Positions 35,761 to 45,225 of a stretch of 64,000 nt of DNA are shown in pieces (the stretch's first letter is position 1; each line of letters starts with the position of its first letter). This DNA comes from Streptomyces luteolus (GTDB lineage Bacteria > Actinomycetota > Actinomycetes > Streptomycetales > Streptomycetaceae), in NCBI RefSeq assembly GCF_029968015.1, contig NZ_JASCIS010000002.1, positions 248,001 to 312,000 of the forward strand, in the 5' to 3' direction. The notes beneath the pieces were generated by a model. The model did not search any database, was not told the DNA's origin, and saw nothing but the letters and a program-made list of their open reading frames with translations. A program made the translations under genes and the position numbers.

Positions 35761-36414
35761 ATGTCCCGCGCACCCCGCGAGGCCCTCGCCGACGCCCGGC
35801 TGTATCTCTGCACCGACGCCCGCAAGGCCCAGGGCGACCTGCCCGAGTTCCTGGACGCGGCGCTCACCGGCGGCGTCGACATCGTCCAGCTGCGCGACAA
35901 GGGCATGGAGGCCGGCGAGGAGCTGGAGCACCTCCAGGTCTTCGCCGACGCCTGCAAGCGGCACGGCAAGCTGCTCGCGGTGAACGACCGGGCGGACGTC
36001 GCCCACGCCATCGGGGCGGACGTCCTGCACCTCGGCCAGGGCGACCTGCCGGTGCCGGCCGCGCGCGCCGTCATCGGCGAGCGGCCGCTCATCGGCCGGT
36101 CCACACACGCCGAGTCCGAGGCCGCCGCGGCCGCCGTCCAGCCCGGCGTGGACTACTTCTGCACCGGCCCCTGCTGGCCCACCCCCACGAAGCCCGGCCG
36201 GTACGCACCCGGCCTGGACCTCGTGCGGTACACGGCGAGACTCGGCACCGACCGCCCCTGGTTCGCCATCGGCGGGATCGACGCCGGGAACCTGGACGAG
36301 GTCCTTGAAGCGGGCGCCCGCCGCGTGGTCGTCGTACGCGCGATCACCGAGGCGGACGACCCGGCCGCCGCGGCCGCCCACTTCGCGAGACGACTGCGCG
36401 AGGCCGCGAGCTGA
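35761..36414 (+). CDS. thiE: Thiamine phosphate synthase
   Basis: 217 aa TIM barrel that joins HMP-PP and thiazole phosphate to thiamine phosphate. Motifs are [59 protein letters not shown] and [17 protein letters not shown] at 35761. It is transcribed away from thiO-thiS-thiG and no THI element is visible in its 228-base upstream gap, so it may not be TPP-controlled. Confidence 0.96.
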   Translation: MSRAPREALADARLYLCTDARKAQGDLPEFLDAALTGGVDIVQLRDKGMEAGEELEHLQVFADACKRHGKLLAVNDRADVAHAIGADVLHLGQGDLPVPAARAVIGERPLIGRSTHAESEAAAAAVQPGVDYFCTGPCWPTPTKPGRYAPGLDLVRYTARLGTDRPWFAIGGIDAGNLDEVLEAGARRVVVVRAITEADDPAAAAAHFARRLREAAS

Positions 36415-36465
36415 GTCGACCGCGCGTCTTCCGTGCGCCGGACGCGCGCCGGGACGTGTGCCGAT

Positions 36466-36532
36466 ATGCGCGCCGAGACGAGATGCGCGCCGAGACGGGA
36501 TGCGCGCCGAGACGGGATGCGCGCCGATAGGG
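36466..36532. repeat. 17-bp tandem repeat, four copies
   Basis: ATGCGCGCCGAGACGGG-type units start at 36466, 36483, 36500 and 36517 in the gap between thiE and metF. Apart from this, the 292-base gap shows no gene. Confidence 0.92.
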
Positions 36533-36706
36533 CGGACGCCCACGGTCCGGTTGCTGAGACGGGAGCACACCCGGTGTGGCTGTCCGTGATGCGCAGTGGC
36601 CGGATCAGATGCACGACTGTCCGATAGGTGGACGGCAAACGGTCATTGCGGACAAAAGCTCCCGGTCTGGTTGGGGTGCCGAGAACCCCTGAGTAACCTG
36701 CGGGGT

Positions 36707-37630
36707 ATGGCCCTAGGCACTGCTTCCACCCGAATGGACCGCGCACGCACCGTGCGCGACATGCTCGCGACCGGCAAGACCACGTACTCCTTCGAGTTCT
36801 TCGCGCCGAAAACCCCCAAGGGCGAGCGGACCCTGTGGAACTCGCTGCGCCGAGTCGAGGCGGTGGCCCCGGACTTCATCTCCGTGACGTACGGAGCGGG
36901 CGGTTCCACCCGCGCGGGCACGGTGAAGGGCGCGCAGCAGATCGTCGCCGACACGACCCTCACACCGGTCGCGCACCTCACCGCGGTCAACCACTCCATC
37001 GCCGAGCTGCGCAACATCATCGGGCAGTACGCCGACGCCGGGATCAGGAACATCCTCGCGGTCCGCGGCGACCCGCCCGGCGACCCGATGGGCGACTGGG
37101 TCCCGCATCCGCAGGGCCTCACGTACGCGGCCGAGCTGGTCCAGCTGATCAAGAACTCGGGCAACTTCTGCGTGGGCGTCGCGGCCTTCCCGGAGATGCA
37201 CCCGCGTTCCGACGACTGGGACAGCGACGTCCGGAACTTCGTGGACAAGTGCCGCGCGGGCGCCGACTACGCCATCACACAGATGTTCTTCGACGCGGAG
37301 GCGTATCTGCGGCTGCGCGACCGGGTCGCGGCCGCGGGTTGCGTAACCCCCATCATTCCGGAGATCGTGCCGGTCACGAACGTCAAGCAGCTGACGCGGT
37401 TCGCCGAACTGAGCAACGCGGTCTTCCCGCAGGATGTGAAAGACCGCATCCTCGCGGCACAGGACGATCCGGCGGCTGTACGCTCCATTGGCATCGAGTT
37501 CGCGACGGAGTTCAGCGCTCGGCTGCTGTCCGAGGGAGTGCCAGGTCTGCACTTCATCACCATGAACAACTCCGCGGCGACGCTGGAGATCTACGAGAAC
37601 CTGGGCCTGCACGACCCACAGCAGGCCTGA
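36707..37630 (+). CDS. metF: Methylenetetrahydrofolate reductase
   Basis: 307 aa FAD TIM barrel that reduces 5,10-methylene-THF to 5-methyl-THF for methionine synthesis. Segments [70 protein letters not shown] and GLHFITMNN match MetF. ATG 36707 is used; ATG 36734 ([10 protein letters not shown]) is a possible shorter start. Genuine coding begins at least by YSFEFF. Confidence 0.95.
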   Translation: MALGTASTRMDRARTVRDMLATGKTTYSFEFFAPKTPKGERTLWNSLRRVEAVAPDFISVTYGAGGSTRAGTVKGAQQIVADTTLTPVAHLTAVNHSIAELRNIIGQYADAGIRNILAVRGDPPGDPMGDWVPHPQGLTYAAELVQLIKNSGNFCVGVAAFPEMHPRSDDWDSDVRNFVDKCRAGADYAITQMFFDAEAYLRLRDRVAAAGCVTPIIPEIVPVTNVKQLTRFAELSNAVFPQDVKDRILAAQDDPAAVRSIGIEFATEFSARLLSEGVPGLHFITMNNSAATLEIYENLGLHDPQQA

Positions 37631-37696
37631 GACTTCAAGGCCGCAGCCCCCTGCCCGAACCGGGGCAGGGCGGCCGGCCGCAGGAGAGGGGCGTAC

Positions 37697-38641
37697 ATGG
37701 GCTGGACGGTCCTCTACATCGCGTTCGGAATCGTCGCGCTGTGGTTGCTGGGCGAAGTGCTGCTGCAGTACAAGGCGCGGCTGCGCTGGCGGCTGCTCGC
37801 CTTCGTCGGCTTCCTCGGTGTGGTCGTGGGCGTGCTGATGCCGTCGATCTGGGTCATCGGGGCCGGCGCCGCCACGTTCGCCGTCGGCCAGACCTATGTG
37901 ACGCTCTCGTTCCGCCGCGGCTTCTCCACGGGCTGGGCGATCGGCGGCAGCCCCGGCGCGAGCCGCCGCCGCAAGACCGAGGGCCTCGCGGCCCAGGACC
38001 CGACCCTGGAGGTCTCGGACCTGGAGTACGACTCGGCGTACGCGCCCGACGAGACCCAGCCGTTCCCGGCCCAGGGGCAGGACTTCCCCGGCGCGGCCCA
38101 GGACTTTCCGGCCGACCGGACACCGGATTTCGCGGCCGACCGGGTACCTGACTTCGCGGCTCCGGAACCGCCCCGGCAGTCCCCGGTGTACGCCCCGGAG
38201 CCCCTCCCGGACGAGACCGGTCAGTACGGCGTCTACCAGGACTCGGCCTTCCCGCCCCCGCCCGCCGCGGCCCCCGCCGGCTTCGGCTACGACGGGTATG
38301 GCAACGGCGGCTACGAGCAGCACGACCAGCAGAGCTACGCCTACGAGGGCCAGCAGCAGTACGCGGCCTACTCGGATCCGTACATCGGGAGCCAGGCGGG
38401 ATACGGCGAGTACGACACGTACGGCGGTCAGCAGGGCCAGGGGGGCTACGACCCCGCGTACCAGGATCCGTACGCCGGGGGCTATCCCTCCGAGACGCCG
38501 CCGGGCGGGGTCTGGGTGCCGCAGCAGCGCAACGGCGACGAACTGCAGGGCGGCACCGACCTCCCGCCCGAGCAGCCCTACCCGTACCAGAACCAGGGCG
38601 GCTACGACACGGGCTACAACGAGCAGCAGTACCGCTACTGA
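37697..38641 (+). CDS. Membrane protein with Tyr/Gln/Gly-rich tail
   Basis: 314 aa. Two membrane helices at residues 3-20 and about 33-65 (LLAFVGFLGVVVGVLMPS and following) precede a long low-complexity cytoplasmic tail rich in Tyr, Gln, Gly, Pro and Asp (GYGEYDTYGGQQGQGGYD), which is likely disordered and may phase separate or be phosphorylated. Function unknown. Located 66 bases after metF on the same strand. Confidence 0.85.
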   Translation: MGWTVLYIAFGIVALWLLGEVLLQYKARLRWRLLAFVGFLGVVVGVLMPSIWVIGAGAATFAVGQTYVTLSFRRGFSTGWAIGGSPGASRRRKTEGLAAQDPTLEVSDLEYDSAYAPDETQPFPAQGQDFPGAAQDFPADRTPDFAADRVPDFAAPEPPRQSPVYAPEPLPDETGQYGVYQDSAFPPPPAAAPAGFGYDGYGNGGYEQHDQQSYAYEGQQQYAAYSDPYIGSQAGYGEYDTYGGQQGQGGYDPAYQDPYAGGYPSETPPGGVWVPQQRNGDELQGGTDLPPEQPYPYQNQGGYDTGYNEQQYRY

Positions 38642-38728
38642 GGCGCCGCGCCCCGCCGCGCCCGCCCGGCGTCTGTGGCGCGCGATCCCGTCAACTCGGC
38701 TCCGGAGGGCCGGAGTTCCGCATCGGGC

Positions 38729-40210
38729 TCACTGCGAGCCGCGGAACTCCGGCCCTTCGACGATCAGCCCGGCGACCAGCGCCCCGGACATTCCGGCGTG
38801 CGGCAAGCCGCCTCCGGGGTGGGCCGAGCCGCCGACGAGATGGAGCCCCGGCAGCCGCGTCGCATTGGACGGGTACAAGAACCGGCCTCCGGCGCCCGCG
38901 AGGGCCGGGTGCCCGGCCGACACGGGCGGGCCGTCCGGCAGCTCGCGCCAGATGATCCGCTCCCGCAGGCCCGGTATCGCCGACTCCGCGGCCGACACCA
39001 ACTGGTCCGCGTACGCTCGAGTCCCGGCCGGGTCGGCGAGGACACCGCGAGACGGGGCCACGGCGGAGAGCACCACCGACTCGTGCCCGGCGTCGGGCAC
39101 CAGCGCCGGGTCTCCCGGGCGGAGCACCGTGACCGTCGGCCGGATCCCGGCAGCGGGGCCGGAGGCCAGGGCGTCCAACTCCGCCTTGCGGTCGGCCGGA
39201 TGCACCACCGTGCGGTGCGCCGCGCCGGCCTCACGGGCGCCGCGCAGCGCGAGCAGCACCGTGAACCGCGCGCCGTTCCGCTCCGCGCCCTCCTTCGGTC
39301 GCACATCGCCCACGGCCTGCAGCCGGTGGGCGGTCAGCCGCTGCAGCCGCAGCGGATCGATGCCCGCCACGACGTGATCCGCCTCGACGCGGGTGCCGTC
39401 GGCAAGCTCCACGCCCGCCGCGCGCCCGTCTTTCTCGACGACCGAGGCGACTTCCGCGCCGAAGCTGAACTCCACCTTCCGCGCCCGGCACCGCTCGTGC
39501 ACCGCGCGCGCCAACTCCCGGATCCCACCGCGGACATACCAGGTGCCGAAGGCCTGCTCCAGGTACGGCAGGACGGCCGCGCTCGCCGGGGCCGTCCGCG
39601 GATCCAGGCCATGGGCGAGGAGCGAGCTCTCGACCAGGGCGACCAGATGCGGCTCGACCAGCTCGCGGCGGGTCACCTCGGCGAAGGTGGGCGGTCTGCG
39701 CCGCAGCAGCCCGCTCCTGCGCTCCGCGGGGTACGGATCGCGCTCGGCGAGCACCTCCCAGTTCGGCCACAGCGGCTCTTCCAGGAGGGGGCGGCGGCAG
39801 CGGTCCCAGGTGTCCCGCGCACGGTTGAGGAACGCGCCCCAGCGCTCACCTGCCGGGGCGCCGAACGCGGCGTCGAGCGCCTCGACGACGCCCGCACGCG
39901 AGACGTTCGGCAGCGCGACCGACGTGCCGTCCGCGAAGACGTGCCGCACGGCCGGGTCCACCTGGACGAGCTCGACGCACTCCTCCAGGGGCTGCTTTCC
40001 GGTCTTCACGAACAGGTCGCGGTAGACCGCGGGGAGCGGGAGCAGGCCAGGGCCCGTGTCGAACGCGAAGCCGTCACGCTCGAAGCGGCGGACCTCCCCG
40101 CCGTACGTATCAGTCCGCTCGAACACCGCCACCCGGTGGCCCGCGACGGCCAGCCGGGCAGCGGCCGCCATCGCGCCCATCCCGGCGCCGATCACCGCAA
40201 TCCGTGCCAT
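38729..40210 (-). CDS. CrtI-like FAD-dependent oxidoreductase (phytoene desaturase family)
   Basis: 493 aa. The N-terminal FAD site IAVIGAGMGAMAAAARLA is followed by the CrtI-type VFERTDTYGGEVRRFE and FDTGPGLLPLP, and the C-terminal FAD motif LHLVGGSAHPGGGLPHAGMS (read in parts). Carotenoid-type desaturases share this layout, but no other carotenoid genes are near, so the substrate is unknown. The ATG at 40210 is chosen because MARIAVIGAG is the normal start; the frame extends 10 codons upstream. Confidence 0.88.
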   Translation of the reverse strand: MARIAVIGAGMGAMAAAARLAVAGHRVAVFERTDTYGGEVRRFERDGFAFDTGPGLLPLPAVYRDLFVKTGKQPLEECVELVQVDPAVRHVFADGTSVALPNVSRAGVVEALDAAFGAPAGERWGAFLNRARDTWDRCRRPLLEEPLWPNWEVLAERDPYPAERRSGLLRRRPPTFAEVTRRELVEPHLVALVESSLLAHGLDPRTAPASAAVLPYLEQAFGTWYVRGGIRELARAVHERCRARKVEFSFGAEVASVVEKDGRAAGVELADGTRVEADHVVAGIDPLRLQRLTAHRLQAVGDVRPKEGAERNGARFTVLLALRGAREAGAAHRTVVHPADRKAELDALASGPAAGIRPTVTVLRPGDPALVPDAGHESVVLSAVAPSRGVLADPAGTRAYADQLVSAAESAIPGLRERIIWRELPDGPPVSAGHPALAGAGGRFLYPSNATRLPGLHLVGGSAHPGGGLPHAGMSGALVAGLIVEGPEFRGSQ

Positions 40211-40264
40211 GCCAGTGACTTTATCGGCCGCCACTGACAACGCGGCCGGCCCGGTCGAGCGGGG

Positions 40265-40879
40265 TCAGCGGGGTGGGCCGCCCATGCGTTCCGCGAGGCG
40301 TTTCTCCTCGCGCCGTTGGGCTCTGCGGCGCATGAAGCGACGGATCCGGCGGGCGAGGAAGATCAGTATCACGAGGCCGATGAGCAGCAGCACCGCCGCG
40401 ATGATCGCGGCCGCCTCCGGATAGAACATCGCGAACGAGACGAGGCCGCCGACCCCCAGATCCTCGGCCACGCTCACCACGAAGTTGCTGGCGGGCTCGG
40501 GCGAGGTGTTGATCGCCATCCGCGTCCCGGCCTTCACGGCATGGCTCGCGAGCGCGGTGGAGCCGCCGACCGCCCCCGCCGCCAGATCGCTGAGCGAGCC
40601 GCTCTGCCCGGCGAGCAGCGCGCCGACCACGGCACCGGACACCGGCCGGATCACGGTGTGCACCGCGTCCCAGACGGAGTCGACGTACGGGATCTTGTCG
40701 GCCACCGCTTCGCAGAGGAAGAGCACGCCGGCGACGACCAGGACGTCGGTGCGCTGCAGCGACTCGGGCACGTCGTCGGTCAGACCGGTCGCACCGAACA
40801 CGCCGAGCAGGAGCACCACCGCGTACGCGTTGATGCCGCTGGCCCAGCCGCTGGTGAAGACGAGGGGGAGTACGGACAC
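40265..40879 (-). CDS. DUF4126 membrane protein
   Basis: 204 aa integral membrane protein. VLPLVFTSGWASGINAYAVVLLLG at the N-terminus, DKIPYVDSVWDAVHTVIRPV and AGAVGGSTALASHAVKAGTR are DUF4126 hallmarks (read in parts). It ends in a basic tail. Function is not known. The GTG at 40879 fits the family start; no clear ribosome site. Located 54 bases from the CrtI-like start, same strand. Confidence 0.87.
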   Translation of the reverse strand: MSVLPLVFTSGWASGINAYAVVLLLGVFGATGLTDDVPESLQRTDVLVVAGVLFLCEAVADKIPYVDSVWDAVHTVIRPVSGAVVGALLAGQSGSLSDLAAGAVGGSTALASHAVKAGTRMAINTSPEPASNFVVSVAEDLGVGGLVSFAMFYPEAAAIIAAVLLLIGLVILIFLARRIRRFMRRRAQRREEKRLAERMGGPPR

Positions 40880-41371
40880 GGACGCGATCGTAGCCAGTGG
40901 CGCGCTCCACGGGCTGGGGATGAGTGCGCAGGCCTGAGTATCCGTACTCAGACGACGAGATGAGTAGGAGCGCGGATGGGCTCCGACCTGCGTAGACGGA
41001 AGAGTAGGGGGCACGGAAGGGGCGCAGCGCCGGCACCGCCGACACGGGGCGGCGGAACGGCGCGGCACCCCGGCCGTGAACGGGGGACGACACGGGGGCG
41101 CGCCGGCTCCGTGAGGCTCGGGGGGATCGAGCCTCACGGACCGGCGCTTTCGTGTGTCCGCGCGGTGCGGGTCTCCGCTTCCACTTCCGGTTTCTGTTGG
41201 GCGCGCGTGTGCTGCCGGTTTCCGCTTCCGGCTCCCCGCGCGTGTGTGTGCAGATTTCCGCTTCCGGCCCTCCGCGCGTGTGTGTGCCGGTTTCCGCTTC
41301 CGGCTCCCCGCGCGTGTGCCGGTTTCCGCTTCCGAGGACCGGCACCGCGCCGACCGGACGAAAAACCCGCC
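40880..41371. other. Gap before the TetR gene with 36-bp repeats
   Basis: No gene seen. TTTCCGCTTCCGG-containing units start at 41219, 41255, 41291 and 41323 (steps 36, 36, 32). A longer minus-strand reading across them gives only repeated Arg/Glu/Thr words and is judged non-coding. Confidence 0.85.
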
Positions 41372-41986
41372 CTACGCGCGCGTGCCGCCCACGCGTCCCT
41401 GAAGGAGGCGGGACAGCGCCGCGTGGACGTCGTCGATCGTCCGCTCCGGCTGGAAGGCCTGCCAGTCCAGGGCGGCGACCAGGACCATGCCGACGAGCGC
41501 GGCGGCGGTGAGCGGGATGTCGATCTCCGAGCTCAGCTCACCGGCCTCGACGCCCTCGCGCAGCACGTCCTCGACCACCGCGACGGCCTGCTGCCTGACC
41601 ACCATCAGGGTGGACTGCCAGGCCCTGTTGGTGCGCCACAGCTCGGCGACGTAGAGCTGGGTGAACGCCGGGTAGGTGTCGATGAAGACGAGGCCCGCGC
41701 GGATCATGCGGTCCAGGGCGTCCACCTTGCTGCCGCCCTCCGCGGCGGCCCGCTCGGCGGCCTCCCGGAGCGACGCGGTGAGCAGGCCCACGCCGTGCCG
41801 CAGCAGCTCCTCGAAGAGCTCGGCCTTGCTGGCGAAGTTGTAGTAGACCGTGCCCTTGGCCACCCCGGCCCGCTCCGCGATCTCGTCGACCGTGGTCGCG
41901 GAGAAGCCCTTCTCGGCGATGAGCGTGACGGCTGCCTCGTAGAGCTTGGCCCGGGTGGCTTGGCGCCGCGTGCTGCTGCTTTCCAT
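41372..41986 (-). CDS. TetR family regulator of the ABC/YhgE operon
   Basis: 204 aa. The N-terminal TetR HTH is TLIAEKGFSATTVDEIAERA with VAKGTVYYNF, followed by an all-helical ligand domain. It lies 38 bases after the YhgE-like gene and ends the operon. A TetR-type palindrome sits in front of the operon at 44992-45005, so it probably represses its own transcript and is released by a compound the exporter handles. The ATG at 41986 is the family-typical start. Confidence 0.92.
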   Translation of the reverse strand: MESSSTRRQATRAKLYEAAVTLIAEKGFSATTVDEIAERAGVAKGTVYYNFASKAELFEELLRHGVGLLTASLREAAERAAAEGGSKVDALDRMIRAGLVFIDTYPAFTQLYVAELWRTNRAWQSTLMVVRQQAVAVVEDVLREGVEAGELSSEIDIPLTAAALVGMVLVAALDWQAFQPERTIDDVHAALSRLLQGRVGGTRA

Positions 41987-42024
41987 GCTCCTGATTCTCA
42001 CAGGTCGCACCCCGCTCACCGCGC

Positions 42025-44109
42025 TCACAGGCTCAGTTCCGGGTGCAGCCGGTCCAGGGTCCACACCTGCTTGCGCCGTGCGGACAGCGCTGTCAGAGCG
42101 AGCGCCCCCAGGGTGAACGCGAGCAGCACGGCGCAGGCCTGCCACACCGGCCCCAGGCCACCGCCGCTGATCAGCCTGCGCAGCGACTCGACGACGTAAC
42201 TCATCGGCAGGAACGGGTGGATGGCGTTGAAGAAGCCCGGGCTGGTCTGCACCGGATACGTGCCGCCCGCCGACGTCAGCTGCAGCATCAGGACCGCGAG
42301 GACCAGGATGCGGCCCGCCGCCCCGAACCGTGCGTTCAGCCACTGGATGATCGCCGCGAAGCACCCGGTGACGAGCAGCAGGAAGCCCACCGTGCCGGCC
42401 GCCCGTGCCATCTCCAGGCCGAGCCCCCAGTGCAGTACCGACATCAGCGCGGCCACCTGGAGCACCCCGAGCGCCGCCACCGGCAGCCAACCTGCGAGCG
42501 CGATCCGCCAGGCCGAGGCTCCGGCCGCGAGCGCCCGCCGGTTCATCGGCTGGATCAGCATGTACGCGACCATCGCGCCGACCCACAGCGACAGCGGGAT
42601 GAAGTACGGGGCGAAACCGGTGCCGTAGTTGGGCGCCTTGTGCAGCGACTGCGAGGCCAGCTGGACCGGGTCGGCCATCACCTCGGTGCGCTCGTCCCGG
42701 TCGTTCTTGTCGTAGTCCGGGATCTTGGAGACGCCGTCGTGCAGCCCGCCGGCGAGGTCGCCCGAACCGTCGACGAGCTTGAACATGCCTCCGTTGAGGT
42801 CGTTCGCACCCGTCTTGAGGCGGCCCACGCCGCTGTCCAGGTCGACGGCGCCGGTCTTGGCCGTGCCGAGCCCGGTGTGCAGCTTGCCCGCGCCCTTGGC
42901 GACCTCCTTGGCGCCGGTGTTCAGCTTGTTGATCTTGGCGACCGCGTCGTCCAGGTCCTCGTCCAGATGCGGCGCCCGCTCGGCCAGGTCGTCCGCCTGC
43001 TCCTGCAGCTTCTTCAGATGGCCGTCGAGCCTGGCGATGTCGCCGTCGTAGTCCTTGACGACCTGGTCGAGGTCACCGGCGATACGGGCCGTGGTGGCCG
43101 CCGCCTCCTTGGCGTCCTTGAGCGCCGGGCAGTGCGGGCTGGGCAGGCCGCCGTTCCCGCAGAGCGAGGCGTACACCGAGTCGAGCCGCTCGGACGCCTT
43201 GCGGGACTCCTCGGCCGCGCCCGGGGCCGCCGCCGCGAGGTCGTCCAGGTGCCGGCGCACGACCGCCGTCGAGTCGGACACGAGCCGCGCGGTGTCGCCG
43301 ATGGTCTGACCGTTGTCCTTCAGGAACGGCCGCACCTTGGCCGCGCCCGCGTTCACCTTGTCGGCGAGCGCCTGGGTGCCGTCGGCCACCTGGCCCGCGC
43401 CGTGCTCCAGTTCACCGGCGCCCTTGTCCAAGCGCTTGATTCCGGCGGAGAGTTCCGTGCTGCCGTTCTTGGCGTCCTTGAGGCCGTCCGCGAGCTCCTT
43501 CGCGCCCTTCTCGGCCTTCCCCGCGCCCTCCTTGAGCTTGTCCGCGCCCTCGGCCGCCTCCTTGGTCTTGCCGTGGATGTCCGAGAACGAGATGAAGATC
43601 TTGTCGAGGAACGTGCGTGAGGCGTCGGTGGAGGCCGCGGTGCGCACCTCGGAGAACACCGTCCGCGAGATCTGCCCGACGATGTAGTTGTTGGCGTCGT
43701 TCGTCCGCACCCGCAGCGCGCTCGTCTCCGGCGCGTCACCCGAGCTGGACGCGATCCGTGCGCTGAAGTCCTTCGGCATGGTCAGGGACAGGTAGTACGT
43801 ACCGTCCTCGACGCCCTCGCGCGCCTCGTCGGCGCTCACCTCGTGCCACTGGAAGGTGTTGCTGTCCCGCAGCCCCTCGGCGATCGAGTCGCCCGCGGCG
43901 ATCTTCTTTCCGTCCGCGGTCGCTCCCTTGTCGTCGTTGACGAGGGCCACGGGGATCTTGTCGAGCCGCCCGTACGGGTCCCAGAACGACCACAGGTACA
44001 GCGCCCCGTACAGCAGCGGAAGCAGCAGCAGTGCGACGAGCGCCGCCCGTGGCAGCTTGCCCCTGCCGAACCGCCTCAGCTCAAGCGCGGCCAGTTTCGG
44101 CGAGCGCAT
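42025..44109 (-). CDS. YhgE/Pip-type ABC-2 membrane protein
   Basis: 694 aa. It has one N-terminal membrane helix (ALVALLLLPLLYGALYLWSF), a long extracellular region with repeated Gly-Ala-Asp-Leu heptad segments, and C-terminal membrane helices of the ABC-2 type (GVLQVAALMSVLHWGLGL, GFLLLVTGCFAAIIQWL). YhgE/Pip proteins belong to export or ESX-like membrane systems; Pip is a phage infection protein in lactococci. It overlaps the ATPase gene by 29 bases. ATG at 44109. Confidence 0.9.
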   Translation of the reverse strand: MRSPKLAALELRRFGRGKLPRAALVALLLLPLLYGALYLWSFWDPYGRLDKIPVALVNDDKGATADGKKIAAGDSIAEGLRDSNTFQWHEVSADEAREGVEDGTYYLSLTMPKDFSARIASSSGDAPETSALRVRTNDANNYIVGQISRTVFSEVRTAASTDASRTFLDKIFISFSDIHGKTKEAAEGADKLKEGAGKAEKGAKELADGLKDAKNGSTELSAGIKRLDKGAGELEHGAGQVADGTQALADKVNAGAAKVRPFLKDNGQTIGDTARLVSDSTAVVRRHLDDLAAAAPGAAEESRKASERLDSVYASLCGNGGLPSPHCPALKDAKEAAATTARIAGDLDQVVKDYDGDIARLDGHLKKLQEQADDLAERAPHLDEDLDDAVAKINKLNTGAKEVAKGAGKLHTGLGTAKTGAVDLDSGVGRLKTGANDLNGGMFKLVDGSGDLAGGLHDGVSKIPDYDKNDRDERTEVMADPVQLASQSLHKAPNYGTGFAPYFIPLSLWVGAMVAYMLIQPMNRRALAAGASAWRIALAGWLPVAALGVLQVAALMSVLHWGLGLEMARAAGTVGFLLLVTGCFAAIIQWLNARFGAAGRILVLAVLMLQLTSAGGTYPVQTSPGFFNAIHPFLPMSYVVESLRRLISGGGLGPVWQACAVLLAFTLGALALTALSARRKQVWTLDRLHPELSL

Positions 44110-44965
44110 CCGCCGCCCCCTTCGTCTCGTCCTCGTCCTCGTCCTTGTCCGCTTCCGCGCGGTGCTCGTCTTCTGTGGCGACGGCTTCTTCTGTGGCGAC
44201 GGCTTCTTCTGTTGCGTCGGCTTCTTCTGTCGCGTCGGCTTCGTCCCGGCCGTCGCCCGCGGGCGCCGTGGACACCACGAGCGCACCCTCGGGCGCCTCG
44301 CTGCACACGGCCACGACGGTGGTGCCGGACTCGGCGACCGACCGCAACAGGCCCCAGGCCTCGGCCCGTTCGGCGTCCGACAGCTTCAGGTCCACGTCGT
44401 CCACCCCGAGCAGCCGCGGCTTCCCGATCAGCGCGAGCGCCACGGAGAGCCGCAGCGCCTCCAGTCGCTCCAGATCGCGTACGGAGGTACGAGGGCCCTT
44501 GGGCAGCGCATCCAGGTCGAGCCCGGCGGCTTCCAGGGCGTCATCGACATGTCGCTTCATCGCTGCCCGACGCTCGGACGGCGGCCGCACCAGCGAGCGC
44601 AGCGAATCACCGAACCGCCGCTGGAGCAGGGCGCGTTCGTGGATCTGCTCGCGCACGGTCAGCGCCGGGTCGAGGTCGGTCACCCCGGGCACCGGGCCGA
44701 GCGCGCTGATCCTGCGTACGGCCGCCAGCTGCTTGGGCAGCCGCATCCGGCCGACCGCCGCCTGCCCCGCCGTGGGCCGCATCCGCCCCGTGAGGGCGAG
44801 CAGCAGGCAGGTGCGGCCGGAGCCGGACGGCCCCTCGACGGCGATCAGGGCGCCGGGCTCCGCGTCGATACGGACCCCGCGGAACGCCCAGCCGCGCGGG
44901 CCCTTCAGGCCGAAGTCCTCGGCTGTGACGGATATGCCGCGGGGTGCCCCGTGCGTGCTCTCCAC
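44081..44965 (-). CDS. Divergent ABC transporter ATPase
   Basis: 294 aa, GTG at 44965. The Walker A reads GPSGSGRTCLL, with Arg replacing the catalytic Lys; the Walker B-like LLGVDDVD has Asp where Glu is usual, and no LSGGQ signature is evident. ATP hydrolysis may be weak. The C-terminus is an acidic tail with four ADATEE/AVATEE hexapeptides encoded by an 18-bp tandem repeat (44170-44241). It heads the operon ATPase-YhgE-TetR. It may regulate or energise the membrane partner. Confidence 0.85.
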   Translation of the reverse strand: MESTHGAPRGISVTAEDFGLKGPRGWAFRGVRIDAEPGALIAVEGPSGSGRTCLLLALTGRMRPTAGQAAVGRMRLPKQLAAVRRISALGPVPGVTDLDPALTVREQIHERALLQRRFGDSLRSLVRPPSERRAAMKRHVDDALEAAGLDLDALPKGPRTSVRDLERLEALRLSVALALIGKPRLLGVDDVDLKLSDAERAEAWGLLRSVAESGTTVVAVCSEAPEGALVVSTAPAGDGRDEADATEEADATEEAVATEEAVATEDEHRAEADKDEDEDETKGAADALAETGRA

Positions 44966-44991
44966 AGACCTTCCCCCTCATGCTCTTTTGA

Positions 44992-45005
44992 ACTGACTGG
45001 TCAGT
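44992..45005 (-). promoter_or_regulatory. TetR-type operator
   Basis: ACTGAC-TG-GTCAGT is a 14-bp palindrome 27-40 bases upstream of the ATPase GTG. The form is typical of TetR family operators, and the operon encodes one TetR regulator. Confidence 0.75.
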
Positions 45006-45225
45006 GCAGAACAGTATGCCGGGCCCGCCCCGGAACGAAACCGCCGACCCTCGGAATCGCTCGCGGGACGGCGGAGGGCACGGCGCCCCCGCCGGGTGCC
45101 CAACTCCCGTACGCGAACCTCTGATCGAGTCGAAAGCGCAGGTCAGGGCCGATTGTCAGTGGCGTACCTCACGATGGGGTCATACGGCTACTTATGCGCC
45201 GTCATACGACGACAGGAGGTTCGTC

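Noticed and set aside
44081..44109. Overlap of the ABC ATPase and YhgE genes as a frameshift error
   Set aside because: Both ends look natural: the ATPase tail is repeat-encoded and the YhgE start MRSPKLAALELRRF is typical, so a 29-base overlap is accepted.
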